Positions 36,391-45,355 of a DNA stretch of 64,000 bases are shown here, in pieces. The DNA lies in the NCBI RefSeq assembly GCF_039831995.1, contig NZ_JBDOIO010000004.1, forward strand, positions 992,001 to 1,056,000, read 5' to 3'. The stretch's first letter is position 1, and the number at the start of each line of letters is the position of its first letter. A model generated the notes under the pieces. The model had not been told where the DNA came from, did not search any database, and was given only the letters and a program-made list of their open reading frames with translations. A program made the position numbers and the translations under genes. Source of the stretch: Paenibacillus pabuli (GTDB lineage Bacteria > Bacillota > Bacilli > Paenibacillales > Paenibacillaceae).

Positions 36391-37452
36391 ATGAACTCGA
36401 ATTCGAACGGACTGCCTCCGCGTAGACAGGCACCAGCCAAATCCGGAGCTTCAGGGTCTAACAACAGTAAAGGTAAACCACCCAAAAAGAAAAAACGGAT
36501 GCGTACTTTTGCCAAATTCGTTCTGAGCCTGTTGGTGATTGCCATTATTGTAGGTGGGGGATATCTCTACTGGGTATACAATCAGGTGGCGGACACTGGC
36601 ATTGATAAACCAGTGCCTCCAGGGATGTCGGCCAAGACGAAGCCCATTACCATGCTTCTGTTGGGTACAGACAACCGTCCTGAAACTGGAACGTATCTAT
36701 CCGATGTTGTCATGGTAGCAGCCATGAATCCGGATACCAAAACGGCCACAATAGTTTCCTTGCCTCGGGATACGCGGATTGAACTTGAAGGATACAAGGC
36801 GAACAAACTGAATTCATATTATCCTAAGTTTAAAGCCCAGGAGAAGACCTCGGGTAAGAATGCTGAGGATCAAATGAAAGAAATGATGGGCAAATATTTT
36901 GACGTCGATATCAATTACACAACCGTGCTTAACTTCCAGGCATTCCGCGATGTCGTTGATGCTGTGGGCGGTGTGGATGTGACGGTCGACAAAAATATGT
37001 GCTATAGGGATACGGCCGACAATACAGATATTAATCTAGTTGCGGGTGACCAGCATCTGGATGGCAAGCAAGCGCTCGATTTTGTGCGTTACCGCAAATC
37101 CAACTGTGATCCCAAAACAGCCGAATCCAATGACTTTGACCGTAACAAGCGTCAAAACCAGGTGCTGAACTCCATGCTGGATCAGATGAAATCACTTGGT
37201 GGTGTGACGAAGATCAGTAAAGTGATTGGTGCGGTTGATGACAATATGACAACAGACGTGGAATCCGAACAGATGAAAAACTTTATTTCTACGTATTGGA
37301 ACATTTCCAAATCGGATGTGCACTATACGCCTGTGACCGGGGACTGGAGAAGTCCTTATGTCTATGTGAATGAGACGGAGCTGGCCAATGCAAAGCAAGC
37401 ATTGCAGGATACGCTCTCTGGCAAAGTAACAGCTACTCCGGCGGCGGAGTAG
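36391..37452 (+). CDS. LytR-CpsA-Psr (LCP) family cell-wall ligase
   Basis: LCP enzymes attach anionic glycopolymers such as teichoic acids to peptidoglycan. The 353-aa protein has a Pro/Lys-rich cytosolic N-terminus, one membrane helix (residues 43-63) and an external LCP domain. LLLGTDNRPE, VSLPRDTRIE and ALDFVRYRKSN supply the Asp and Arg residues that bind the pyrophosphate lipid substrate. This gene is inserted in the ylaH-ylaL order known from B. subtilis. Which polymer it transfers is unknown. Confidence 0.93.
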   Translation: MNSNSNGLPPRRQAPAKSGASGSNNSKGKPPKKKKRMRTFAKFVLSLLVIAIIVGGGYLYWVYNQVADTGIDKPVPPGMSAKTKPITMLLLGTDNRPETGTYLSDVVMVAAMNPDTKTATIVSLPRDTRIELEGYKANKLNSYYPKFKAQEKTSGKNAEDQMKEMMGKYFDVDINYTTVLNFQAFRDVVDAVGGVDVTVDKNMCYRDTADNTDINLVAGDQHLDGKQALDFVRYRKSNCDPKTAESNDFDRNKRQNQVLNSMLDQMKSLGGVTKISKVIGAVDDNMTTDVESEQMKNFISTYWNISKSDVHYTPVTGDWRSPYVYVNETELANAKQALQDTLSGKVTATPAAE

Positions 37453-37544
37453 CTGGGGATTGGAAGCATGTTTCCGGGTATGTTATAATAACATCAATCA
37501 TAGTATCAAGAATTGCATAAAGAAGGTTAGGGAGGGCTGGTTTA

Positions 37545-37997
37545 ATGTCCGAAGCCGTCACACAATTGACTGAATCTCTTTTGCAGCAATTCAAGAACGA
37601 GACGTTTGTACTCCTGAATACGGTAGACATTGAATCTGGAGGCCCGACATCCACGGCAATCTCCTGGATCTATGCGGAGAATGCATCCACACTTCGGGTT
37701 GCTTTGGATCATCGTTCACGTCTTGTGAACAATATGAAACAAAATCCGTTGATTACCGTTACGGTATTTGGAGAAGAAACGGTCTATGCCATCAATGGAC
37801 GCGCTTCCGTTCGACAGGATCCATTGCAAGATGTCCCCTTTAAAATGTGCTGTTTCGACATTTCCATTGAAGCGGTCAGAAATGCCCTGTTTTATGGAGC
37901 CCAGCTATCTTCTATGCCTCAATATGTCAAAATATACGATCAGCGTGCTGCTGAAAAATTAGATGAGCAGGTTTTTGCTGCCATGAAAAAAGCCTAG
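37545..37997 (+). CDS. ylaL: Pyridoxamine 5'-phosphate oxidase-like flavoprotein (YlaL-like)
   Basis: This 150-aa split-barrel protein resembles YlaL of B. subtilis. PTSTAISWIYAEN near residue 36 and LRVALDHRSRLVNNMKQNP near 57 match the FMN-binding half of the pyridoxamine oxidase-like fold. Whether it binds FMN or another cofactor is not shown, and it is not the true PdxH. GGGAGGGCTGG precedes the ATG. It converges with ylaJ on a shared terminator. Confidence 0.82.
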   Translation: MSEAVTQLTESLLQQFKNETFVLLNTVDIESGGPTSTAISWIYAENASTLRVALDHRSRLVNNMKQNPLITVTVFGEETVYAINGRASVRQDPLQDVPFKMCCFDISIEAVRNALFYGAQLSSMPQYVKIYDQRAAEKLDEQVFAAMKKA

Positions 37998-38024
37998 TGA
38001 GAAATCACTGGGCTTTTTGTTGCT
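37986..38024. terminator. Bidirectional terminator between ylaL and ylaJ
   Basis: AAAAAAGCCTAGTGA pairs with TCACTGGGCTTTTT through a short GAAA loop. The stem overlaps the last codons of ylaL. Confidence 0.85.
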
Positions 38025-38700
38025 TTTTGTCCGTGGTATGCTGCTGCATTTGCTGTTCTTCAGGAGCCTGCTCATCTGGATTTTGACGGACTTTGACGTC
38101 TTTCGGGAGCTGTGGAATAATCCGTCCGACCATGTCAGCTAGTTCAGAAGCAAAACCAGATATGGGATGTCCTTGGCGGATATGCTCTCCAATCTCCCGG
38201 ATTCGTTCGGTAACATCCGCATCAGCGGTTACAATAGAATCAATACCTTCTGGATCTTTGCGCAGAGCTTCTGCAACCGAGTATTTAATCGTTCCAACGC
38301 GAGCGCGTTCCAATTCGCCATCTACATCAATGCCTACGACCGCCGTATTTCCGAGAATGACGCAATTGGCGTCTTTGACACCTTCCACTTGCTTGGCAAG
38401 TGCCTTGAGATGGGTAATTCGATTTTCATTGGTCATCCGGCCTGTCTGGTTATCATCAGCAACGTTCAGTTCATGAACTTCACCCGTATTTTCATTGAAA
38501 CGGTCAAGGCGTGAAGGATTCATTCGGTCATCCTCTGTATAGAGCATGTGGGATCCGTTTTGTTGATCTTGCCGTGTTGTGACATTTCCTCCGTAACCCC
38601 TCGCATGAGTACCTTGCTGCTCTTGGGAGGCATTGCGTGAAGTGCTGTTGCAACCTGTAAGTATAAAGATCAGAAGCAGCGTGCAAACCCAATATTTCAT
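38005..38700 (-). CDS. ylaJ: YhcN/YlaJ-family sporulation lipoprotein
   Basis: This 231-aa protein starts with a lipoprotein signal ending LLIFILTGC, so Cys16 should be lipidated. After a polar linker comes the YhcN/YlaJ domain (ITHLKALAKQVEGVKDANCV, GIDVDGELER, VTADADV). A Gln-rich, probably disordered tail ends the protein. The family is found in spores and germination-related membranes. RBS AAAGGATG. Its 3' end lies within the shared terminator with ylaL. Confidence 0.9.
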   Translation of the reverse strand: MKYWVCTLLLIFILTGCNSTSRNASQEQQGTHARGYGGNVTTRQDQQNGSHMLYTEDDRMNPSRLDRFNENTGEVHELNVADDNQTGRMTNENRITHLKALAKQVEGVKDANCVILGNTAVVGIDVDGELERARVGTIKYSVAEALRKDPEGIDSIVTADADVTERIREIGEHIRQGHPISGFASELADMVGRIIPQLPKDVKVRQNPDEQAPEEQQMQQHTTDKKQQKAQ

Positions 38701-38823
38701 AAATGTTCATCCTTTCTTGGAGTTTTTCAGAATGGTTGACAATTATTTTGTCCTAGACGAATACATTTATGTATGGGAGCATGATTGTCCATGCCGCTGC
38801 TGAAAGATCACACGATCACAGAT

Positions 38824-38895
38824 GAACTTGGGAATGGAAAAAAGGGACTGCTTGTGCATGGAAAACCTATGATCTGATCCGGCATTCCCGAGTTC
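38824..38895. repeat. Inverted repeat upstream of ylaK
   Basis: GAACTTGGGAATG (38824-38836) and CATTCCCGAGTTC (38883-38895) form a 13-bp stem with one G-U pair and a 46-nt loop. It lies 46 bp before ylaK. No T-run follows, so it is not a simple terminator. Confidence 0.6.
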
Positions 38896-38941
38896 ACGTT
38901 CCAAACCATGCCTTTAACGACGCCGCTTTGGAGGGGATTGA

Positions 38942-40276
38942 ATGAAAAAGATTTTTGTATTGGATACCAACGTGCTTCTGCATGACCCCAATGCCATTTT
39001 TGCCTTCGAGGAACATGAGGTAATCATTCCCGCGGTTGTACTGGAGGAAATTGACTCCAAAAAAAGAAATGCTGATGAGATTGGCCGCAATGCCCGAAAT
39101 GTATCGAGATTGCTTGATGGTCTGCGTGAGCTGGGTCACCTGCATAGTGGCGTTCCTCTGGCCAATGGAGGTAACCTGAAGGTGGAGCTGAATCATCGTA
39201 GCTTTGTAAAGGTGCAAGAAATGTTCGGTGAAATCACCAATGATAATCGTATTCTGGCGGTTGCCCTGAATTATCAAATTGAGGAAAATGAGAAAGAGGT
39301 TGTGGAACGGCAGGTCGTATTGGTTAGTAAAGATGTATTAGTTCGTATCAAAGCAGATGTACTCGGTCTGTTCACTCAGGATTACCTGTCCGATCGGACA
39401 GCAGGGCTCAGTGAACTATATCCAGGCTACACGGCCTTGAAAGTTCACCCGTCGGTAATCGATGAGTTTTACACATATCGTTTTCTGCCGATTAAACCAT
39501 TACAGCTGTCCTATAAGCTGTATCCGAATGAATTTGTGATTCTTAAGGATGAGATGGGCACCAATAAATCAGCGCTGCTCAAGGTAAACACAGAAGGAAC
39601 CAAACTTGAGCCGCTGTTCCTAAGCAATGACAATGTATGGGGTATTAGTGCTCGAAATGCACAGCAGCGAATGGCGCTGGAATTGCTTCTGAACGATGAT
39701 ATTCCACTCGTCACCATTACTGGAAAAGCCGGTACAGGAAAAACTTTGCTGGCTCTTGCGGCAGGCCTTCTTAAGGTGGAGGACGACCATAAATATAAAA
39801 AGTTGTTGATTGCGAGGCCAGTCGTTCCCATGGGTAAGGATATCGGTTATCTGCCAGGGGAAAAGGAAGAGAAGCTGAGACCCTGGATGCAGCCTATATA
39901 TGATAATCTGGAGTTTCTGTTTGATACAAAAAAAGCAGGAGATATCGATAAGATTTTGATGGGGCTTGGCAGTATCCAGGTGGAAGCATTAACGTATATT
40001 CGCGGACGTTCCATACCTGGTCAATTTATTATTGTAGATGAAGCCCAGAACTTATCCCGTCATGAAGTGAAAACCATCGTTTCGCGGGTAGGTGAAGGCA
40101 GTAAAATTATACTGATGGGTGACCCTGAACAAATTGATCATCCATATCTGGATTCCGCGAGCAATGGCCTAACTTATGTTGTGGAACGATTCAAACAAGA
40201 GGGCATTAGTGGACATATTATGCTTGAAAAAGGAGAACGCTCCAAACTGGCTCAATTGGCGGCGGATTTGTTATAA
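38942..40276 (+). CDS. ylaK: PIN-PhoH ATPase (YlaK)
   Basis: This 444-aa protein fuses an N-terminal PIN nuclease-like domain (MKKIFVLDTNVLLHD, then VVLEEIDSKKR; residues 1-~145) to a PhoH ATPase. The P-loop TGKAGTGKT is near residues 259-267 and the Walker B signature is FIIVDEAQNLS. PIN-PhoH (PhoH2) proteins have been described as RNA-unwinding ribonucleases. It lies beside ylaJ as in B. subtilis. TGGAGGGG precedes the ATG. A terminator follows. Confidence 0.93.
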   Translation: MKKIFVLDTNVLLHDPNAIFAFEEHEVIIPAVVLEEIDSKKRNADEIGRNARNVSRLLDGLRELGHLHSGVPLANGGNLKVELNHRSFVKVQEMFGEITNDNRILAVALNYQIEENEKEVVERQVVLVSKDVLVRIKADVLGLFTQDYLSDRTAGLSELYPGYTALKVHPSVIDEFYTYRFLPIKPLQLSYKLYPNEFVILKDEMGTNKSALLKVNTEGTKLEPLFLSNDNVWGISARNAQQRMALELLLNDDIPLVTITGKAGTGKTLLALAAGLLKVEDDHKYKKLLIARPVVPMGKDIGYLPGEKEEKLRPWMQPIYDNLEFLFDTKKAGDIDKILMGLGSIQVEALTYIRGRSIPGQFIIVDEAQNLSRHEVKTIVSRVGEGSKIILMGDPEQIDHPYLDSASNGLTYVVERFKQEGISGHIMLEKGERSKLAQLAADLL

Positions 40277-40308
40277 GTTTAAGTGGATATATTTCCCGGG
40301 AAAATAAA

Positions 40309-40341
40309 GAAAAGACCGGCTCACTGGAGCCGGTCTTTTGA
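40309..40341 (+). terminator. Terminator after ylaK
   Basis: AAAGACCGGCTC pairs with GAGCCGGTCTTT, loop ACTG, followed by TTGAC; the stem is 12 bp and perfect. Confidence 0.85.
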
Positions 40342-40496
40342 CTGAAAAATTTAAAAAGAGTTATTACACAGAACTGGGTATTCTCGTAGTATGCAAAATC
40401 TCAAAAATATGTTTTTTGGCAGGATAGGACAGGAGTACTACTTATTTGTTACAATAAACTTTACAGGAAAAATATAGGGAGTGAGGAGGAGAGTTA

Positions 40497-41780
40497 ATGA
40501 AGCGTAGACATCAGGTTGTTTTATTTGCAGTTCTACTGCTTTCTTTGACGATTCTGTCTCCGAGCTTTGATTTTAGAGGGGTACCACAGAACCAAGATCA
40601 AGATCAGGAGAATGATACATTTCCCAATGCTGTATCACGTAATGAGAATCAACAGGTCCCGGTTGAGATTGTTGTTTCAATGTCTGAAGGCGAGTTTCAG
40701 GTGTTCTCTACAATCGCAAAACAAGTAGCGGCCGCGCGGATGGTGGAGATCAATCTACGGAATCTGGAAACGGATACATATAAAAAAGTGCTGGATGACG
40801 AGCTGGCTGTGGGGGACAGCGGGGACATCCTCCTGCTTGATAGTGGTGACATTCAGGGGTATGCCAAAAGAGGTCATCTGTATCCTTTGAATGCAACAAC
40901 GCTGTCGAAGGCACTCGGTGACTCGATATCTCATTTACGGGAAAAAACAGAGTGGAATGGTTACCAATGGGGGATGCCATTTGACTTTGACCCCTACGTT
41001 CTTGCATCTAGATCCAACTCGGTTGCTGAAGCTGGCTTGGAAAGGTTACCAGATAACCTGGATGAGTGGACTAGGCTTATTAATCTAGTGGAGAATAAGA
41101 CACAGAAATTGCTTGCGATTAATATCAATGATTCTTACGCAGCAGATGCATGGTTAAATGAGTTTGGGTCTGGAGTCGCTCCGAGTACGTTAAGAAATGC
41201 ATCAGAGTCGTATACAGCCGGGGGATATGAACAGGCGCTGCAGGTGCTCAATCGGGTTCAGCCGCATATCCTTGCCAAAGATGCCGACCCGGGTTTCGCA
41301 GATAAAGACATGCAGGAAGAAGCGTTAATGGTTGTGACACCGTTTTCCCAACTGGTGAAGGGTAAACCGTCATTAACTGAGGATCGTCTACCCAATCGGA
41401 TCATGTTTAAACCCCTGGCACCTGCAACATCCAGAAGTTTCGTGATAACTTCCGGTTCACATGAAGCAGAGCAGGCGAGTCGATGGATTGAAGGCATGAC
41501 TTCCGCTTCAGTGCAATCGGACTGGTACCAGCAAGCTCATCATTTGCCCGCCCAACAGCAGCAGTTGAACGTAGAGTCCCAAAAGCTATCAGTCGAAGGG
41601 CAAATAATGAGTGGTCATGGTCAGGAATGGTTTACGTCCAAAACATCTGAAAAGGGTGTGTTAGAAGACCAAGGGCACTTATCACCATACCAAAAGAAAG
41701 TTCAGCAGTTTCTTCAAGGGGAGATTTCTGCGAATCAGTATGTGAATGGCATTTTGAATATACATCAATCATCAAAATGA
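40497..41780 (+). CDS. Extracellular solute-binding protein, orphan
   Basis: This 427-aa protein has an N-terminal hydrophobic signal (VVLFAVLLLSLTILSPSF) but no lipobox cysteine. The body resembles ABC sugar-type binding proteins (family 1): VEIVVSMSEGEFQVF, GDILLLDSGDIQGYAKRG and WGMPFDFDPYVLASR. No permease or ATPase gene is near, so it may act with a distant transporter or as a sensory or regulatory protein. AGGAGGAGAG precedes the ATG. Its last 9 bp overlap the convergent gene. Confidence 0.8.
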   Translation: MKRRHQVVLFAVLLLSLTILSPSFDFRGVPQNQDQDQENDTFPNAVSRNENQQVPVEIVVSMSEGEFQVFSTIAKQVAAARMVEINLRNLETDTYKKVLDDELAVGDSGDILLLDSGDIQGYAKRGHLYPLNATTLSKALGDSISHLREKTEWNGYQWGMPFDFDPYVLASRSNSVAEAGLERLPDNLDEWTRLINLVENKTQKLLAININDSYAADAWLNEFGSGVAPSTLRNASESYTAGGYEQALQVLNRVQPHILAKDADPGFADKDMQEEALMVVTPFSQLVKGKPSLTEDRLPNRIMFKPLAPATSRSFVITSGSHEAEQASRWIEGMTSASVQSDWYQQAHHLPAQQQQLNVESQKLSVEGQIMSGHGQEWFTSKTSEKGVLEDQGHLSPYQKKVQQFLQGEISANQYVNGILNIHQSSK

Positions 41781-42851
41781 TATGGCAAGTTTAACTTCAA
41801 GCATCCCTTTGCTTGTCGATACATCAGTAGCTTTCACGAAGGACAGAATTTTCTGGGGGTAGAATCCAAGATCAAACTCCTTCTCAAGCATTCGTCTTGT
41901 CGTATCCGGTAGTTCCAACTGGTTGAAAACAAGTTTATCTACATGAAAACGGATAGAATTTTGAGGTTCATTTTCTACCGTGTAATGACCTTCAATGCTG
42001 AGCTGTAACTGATCACGTTGTCCGGAAGCTGTAATTCGTTCCTCATCAAACTGAAAGGCAAAATCTTCGAATATCGGGTTCTGTTCACGCAGGAATTGAT
42101 TTAGATCCTCTTGTCCAATGCGAATGGTATAAGCTGTTCCGGTCGTGGAAATTCCACCATTCTGCTCTTGAATAAACTCAGGGAGATTTTGCATCGCATT
42201 TGCCAGTGCTCTGAAATAACGTTTGACCTCATAAATGCCAACATTCTCCCAATAAATCGTCAATTCATCCATTAACTTTTGGATGGCTGCCGGATTTCCA
42301 CTTGCCGAAACCTGTCCATCAACTTCCTTCTGCAATGCGAGCACACGCTCCCGCTGATTTTCCAAATTGTTTTTTAATTCGTCCAGTTCAGCCGTGGTCT
42401 GGCTTATTTTTGTTGAGGTCTCCTGCATACTGCGGTATCGATCCTGATATTTGCTTAGGACTGCTTGGTCTCTGCCAATAATAATTTGGTAATAGTCATA
42501 TAGGATAAACAAGTCTTTGAACGATCTGGCCCCAAGGACCGTCATGAGAAGGCTGTCTCGTTCTCCCGTGTAATACGATCTGACCACAGCACCTGCCCGA
42601 TCTTGCTGGATATGTATTTGATCTTCCTGTTCCTGGAGCTGAACTTTCAACTCTTCCTGTTGTTGATCGAGTTCCTTTTGCCTAACGGCGATACGTTCAA
42701 TCTCATGATCGATTTCCACGATGGACAGACTCTTTTGCAAAATTCCACGTGTTTCCTCGGGTGAAGGTTCTCCATAGGCATATGCCGATGTGAACTGGAC
42801 AAATAGTAGTGTGCAGATGAATAGGGCGCAAATGCTATATCGACGGTTCAC
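41772..42851 (-). CDS. Secreted coiled-coil protein of unknown function
   Basis: This 359-aa protein has a signal peptide (CALFICTLLFVQFTSAYA) and a long Gln/Glu-rich coiled coil at about residues 35-190 (EIERIAVRQKELDQQQEELK). It includes SYYTGERDSLLMTVLGARSF, which resembles the N-terminal coiled coil of PcsB/CwlO-like wall proteins. A ~150-residue C-terminal domain of unknown fold follows, with no NlpC/P60 or CHAP catalytic motif visible. An ATG at 42887 is in frame, but GGAAAGGAG sits 9 bp before the GTG at 42851. Possibly a regulator of wall hydrolases; this is a guess. Confidence 0.75.
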   Translation of the reverse strand: MNRRYSICALFICTLLFVQFTSAYAYGEPSPEETRGILQKSLSIVEIDHEIERIAVRQKELDQQQEELKVQLQEQEDQIHIQQDRAGAVVRSYYTGERDSLLMTVLGARSFKDLFILYDYYQIIIGRDQAVLSKYQDRYRSMQETSTKISQTTAELDELKNNLENQRERVLALQKEVDGQVSASGNPAAIQKLMDELTIYWENVGIYEVKRYFRALANAMQNLPEFIQEQNGGISTTGTAYTIRIGQEDLNQFLREQNPIFEDFAFQFDEERITASGQRDQLQLSIEGHYTVENEPQNSIRFHVDKLVFNQLELPDTTRRMLEKEFDLGFYPQKILSFVKATDVSTSKGMLEVKLAISF

Positions 42852-43002
42852 CGTATCATTCTCCTTTCCTCTAAGTACAATATCCATTGTACAGGCTTCT
42901 GTCTTCCAGACAATATATGAAATGAAATCTTGAAATATCCTTAGTGGTTACATAACAGTGAAAACAATCCGTTATCAGATGGACCTATAAAGGAAAAACA
43001 AA

Positions 43003-43034
43003 AAAGCGAAACGGCTTATGGCCGAATCGCTTTG
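43003..43034 (-). terminator. Terminator after DUF2626 gene
   Basis: On the minus strand, AAAGCGATTCGGC pairs with GCCGTTTCGCTTT, followed by a T-run (AAAAACA on the + strand). Confidence 0.8.
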
Positions 43035-43048
43035 ATGCTGTTGGCGGA

Positions 43049-43285
43049 TTAAAGCGGCAACCCCATTTGGAACACGGTCCAGTAGCTGAACCCTGTGAAG
43101 GTAACGATCATATAACCCCAGAAGAGCAATATGTACGTTCTTTCGGTAAATTTTAGATACCCCAAAATGACGAAAAACGCAGTCTGCAGGAAAAAAAGCA
43201 AAGCCATCTCGACCAGATCTCCCGCAAAAGCCATCAGGCCAATCGTTAGCGTGAAGAACCCGAGTACCCGAAACATGCGTGCCAC
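43049..43285 (-). CDS. DUF2626 small membrane protein
   Basis: This 78-aa protein has three short hydrophobic segments and the DUF2626 pattern MARMFRVLGFFTL, then FLQTAFFVILGYLKFTERTY and FSYWTVFQMG. The family is confined mostly to Bacillales and has no known function. GTG start at 43285 follows GAGGAGG on the minus strand. Confidence 0.88.
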   Translation of the reverse strand: MARMFRVLGFFTLTIGLMAFAGDLVEMALLFFLQTAFFVILGYLKFTERTYILLFWGYMIVTFTGFSYWTVFQMGLPL

Positions 43286-43599
43286 GGTTAGTCCTCCTCT
43301 CTATGTACGATCATAGATTGTCTACACAACATTATACCGGGAAAGGAAAAAGGTGTAAACAGAATTGGATATGAAAGCGAATTCTTTTTTTAGCAGATCA
43401 GTATGTGAATAGGCCATCTTTTCCATATGTAAGGTATGAGTGCTCGCAAATATGGACATACATTTTAGTATGAAATCAATTCTATGAACTCTATGAGAGG
43501 CATAAGAATGAATGAAGCAGCTTTTATACCTAATTCACAAACCGGGAAACCGGTAATGAGGACGGTTATTTTAGGATGTTGTTAGGAGGGTATTATAGC
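43286..43599. other. 314-bp gene-free stretch upstream of rsfA
   Basis: I see no coding signal and no clear RNA structure. It must hold the promoters of the divergent DUF2626 and rsfA genes. A GCATA near 43500 could be part of a forespore-type promoter, but the matching -10 box is not convincing. CCGGGAAACCGG at 43549 is a short palindrome. Confidence 0.4.
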
Positions 43600-44250
43600 A
43601 TGACTGCAGTGAGACAGGATGCTTGGAGTACAGAGGACGATTTGATCTTGGCTGAGGTTACTTTGCGGCATATTCGGGAAGGCAGCACACAACTCGCGGC
43701 ATTCGAGGAAGTTGGCGAAAAAATAGGCAGAACTTCTGCCGCTTGCGGTTTTCGCTGGAACAGCTGTGTGCGTAAAAAGTATGAGTCTGCCATCAGCAAT
43801 GCGAAGGCACAACGTCAAAAGAGAAGTTATCTCCGGAAACAGCCAGCTTTGCTTGGACCACAGGTCGCAGCTTTGTCAACGCTTGATACGGAAGAAAACC
43901 TGTATAAGACTGATGGAGTTTCAGAAGACTCCCTGTCCATTGATGCGGTAATTCGCTTTTTGCGCCAATGGAAAGGTACGGTTCAGGAAAATGGTCGTCA
44001 ACTCAAAATGCTTGAGAAGGAGCTTCGTGAAAAAGAAGATGAACTCCACGAACTTCGTTGTGAGAATGACCGTTTATCCAAAGAAGTAAATGAAGTGCAA
44101 ACCGATTACCGTGTAGTAAACGATGATTACAAAGCATTGATTCAGATCATGGATCGTGCGCGCAGGCTTGCTTTTCTGGCTGAAGAAGAAGAGGAACTGA
44201 AAACCCGTTTCAAAATGGATGCCAACGGCAATCTGGAACGAATTGAATAA
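43600..44250 (+). CDS. rsfA: RsfA-family prespore transcription factor
   Basis: This 216-aa protein has an N-terminal Myb/SANT-like DNA-binding domain (QDAWSTEDDLILAEVTLRHI, then IGRTSAACGFRWNS) and a C-terminal coiled coil (LEKELREKEDELHELRCEND). RsfA of B. subtilis modulates SigF-dependent genes in the forespore. YlbO is a paralogue and lies upstream of the panE-bshC-mraZ region, so this may be the ylbO counterpart. TTAGGAGGG supports the ATG at 43600 over the 43576 start. Confidence 0.88.
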   Translation: MTAVRQDAWSTEDDLILAEVTLRHIREGSTQLAAFEEVGEKIGRTSAACGFRWNSCVRKKYESAISNAKAQRQKRSYLRKQPALLGPQVAALSTLDTEENLYKTDGVSEDSLSIDAVIRFLRQWKGTVQENGRQLKMLEKELREKEDELHELRCENDRLSKEVNEVQTDYRVVNDDYKALIQIMDRARRLAFLAEEEEELKTRFKMDANGNLERIE

Positions 44251-44283
44251 CGGATCAAGTTGTAAGAATGGCGATATTTGATC

Positions 44284-44331
44284 AGACCCGTCACATCTCC
44301 GTTACAAACGGCAGGTAAGACGGGTTTTTTG
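44284..44331 (+). terminator. Terminator after rsfA
   Basis: ACCCGTC pairs with GACGGGT around an inner CCGTT...AACGG stem, followed by TTTTTT. Confidence 0.8.
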
Positions 44332-44392
44332 TTTGAAGTATTTGTTCTATTATATATAGAAGTAATTATTGAGACTGGAAGAGGGATGTCCC

Positions 44393-45355
44393 ATGGTAAT
44401 CGACGTTGTAGGAGCAGGCTCACTTGGCCTCTTATATGGAGGGAAGCTTCAGGCTGCAGGTAATGCTGTGCGGTTATGGACAAGGACGTCAGAACAAGCG
44501 GAAGAACTGCGTTTGCACGGACTAACGATAACAGAGCAAGGGGAGAAGACTAAGCTGCTTCCCGAATATGTTGAGGCTTATCCGATATCCGAATTATCTG
44601 CTCACTGGCATCATCAGCCTGGAGACTGGCTTTTCCTCATGGTTAAGCAGACAAGTATAGATGATGTTATTCATAACATGGATACGATGAAAGAATATAT
44701 CCTTAATATTGTCTGTTTCCAGAACGGGATGGGCCATATAGAGAAGCTTCAGGCTGCTTTGCCGTTGTCCCGTGTATACCGCGCAGTAACTACCGAAGGT
44801 GCCAAGAGGGCGGAGAACGGGGTTATACGGGCTGGTGAGGGACAAACCTGGTTTGGTAGAGATGTACGTACTAGAGCAATAGAAGAAGACACCACAGCGA
44901 ATCTGCAAGACCTTAGCCTCCAAGCACGACTGCAGCAGGCAGGATTTAACTGTACAGCGTCGAATCAAATCGATAAGCTGATATATAGGAAGCTTCTGAT
45001 CAATGCCGTCATTAATCCGCTCACCGCGATATGGAGAATACCCAACGGAGAATTGCTTCAGAATGATTATCGCGTAAAGGTTATGCGCCATTTATACGAT
45101 GAAGCTGTGGCTATTTACAAGGCGAATGAAATCATGTTGGATATCGACATGTGGGAAGAAATTTTGTCCGTTTGTCGATCGACGGCTTCGAATACGTCCT
45201 CGATGCTCGCAGATGTTGTGCAAGGACGGCGTACCGAAGTGGAATCCATCAGTGGGCAAATGGTACGCATGGCCCATCGGTGTGGGCTGACTGCTCCGCA
45301 ACATGAATTAATGCTTTATCTGATCGAAGGAATTAGGCCGGAAGGAGTGAGTTGA
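44393..45355 (+). CDS. panE: 2-dehydropantoate 2-reductase (ketopantoate reductase family)
   Basis: This NADPH-dependent reductase family protein has 320 aa. The Rossmann motif VVGAGSLGLLYGGKL is at the N-terminus, and the catalytic-lysine region is IYRKLLINAVINPLTA near residue 200. In pantothenate synthesis the enzyme makes pantoate. Position after an RsfA/YlbO gene and before bshC matches ylbQ (panE) of B. subtilis. A TTG at 44369 is in frame, but GGAAGAGGG is right for the ATG at 44393. Its stop overlaps the next ATG. Confidence 0.88.
   Translation: MVIDVVGAGSLGLLYGGKLQAAGNAVRLWTRTSEQAEELRLHGLTITEQGEKTKLLPEYVEAYPISELSAHWHHQPGDWLFLMVKQTSIDDVIHNMDTMKEYILNIVCFQNGMGHIEKLQAALPLSRVYRAVTTEGAKRAENGVIRAGEGQTWFGRDVRTRAIEEDTTANLQDLSLQARLQQAGFNCTASNQIDKLIYRKLLINAVINPLTAIWRIPNGELLQNDYRVKVMRHLYDEAVAIYKANEIMLDIDMWEEILSVCRSTASNTSSMLADVVQGRRTEVESISGQMVRMAHRCGLTAPQHELMLYLIEGIRPEGVS

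Noticed and set aside
43441..43560. Forespore sigma-factor promoter upstream of rsfA
   Set aside because: GCATA at 43500 resembles a -35 box, but no acceptable -10 box stands at the right distance.
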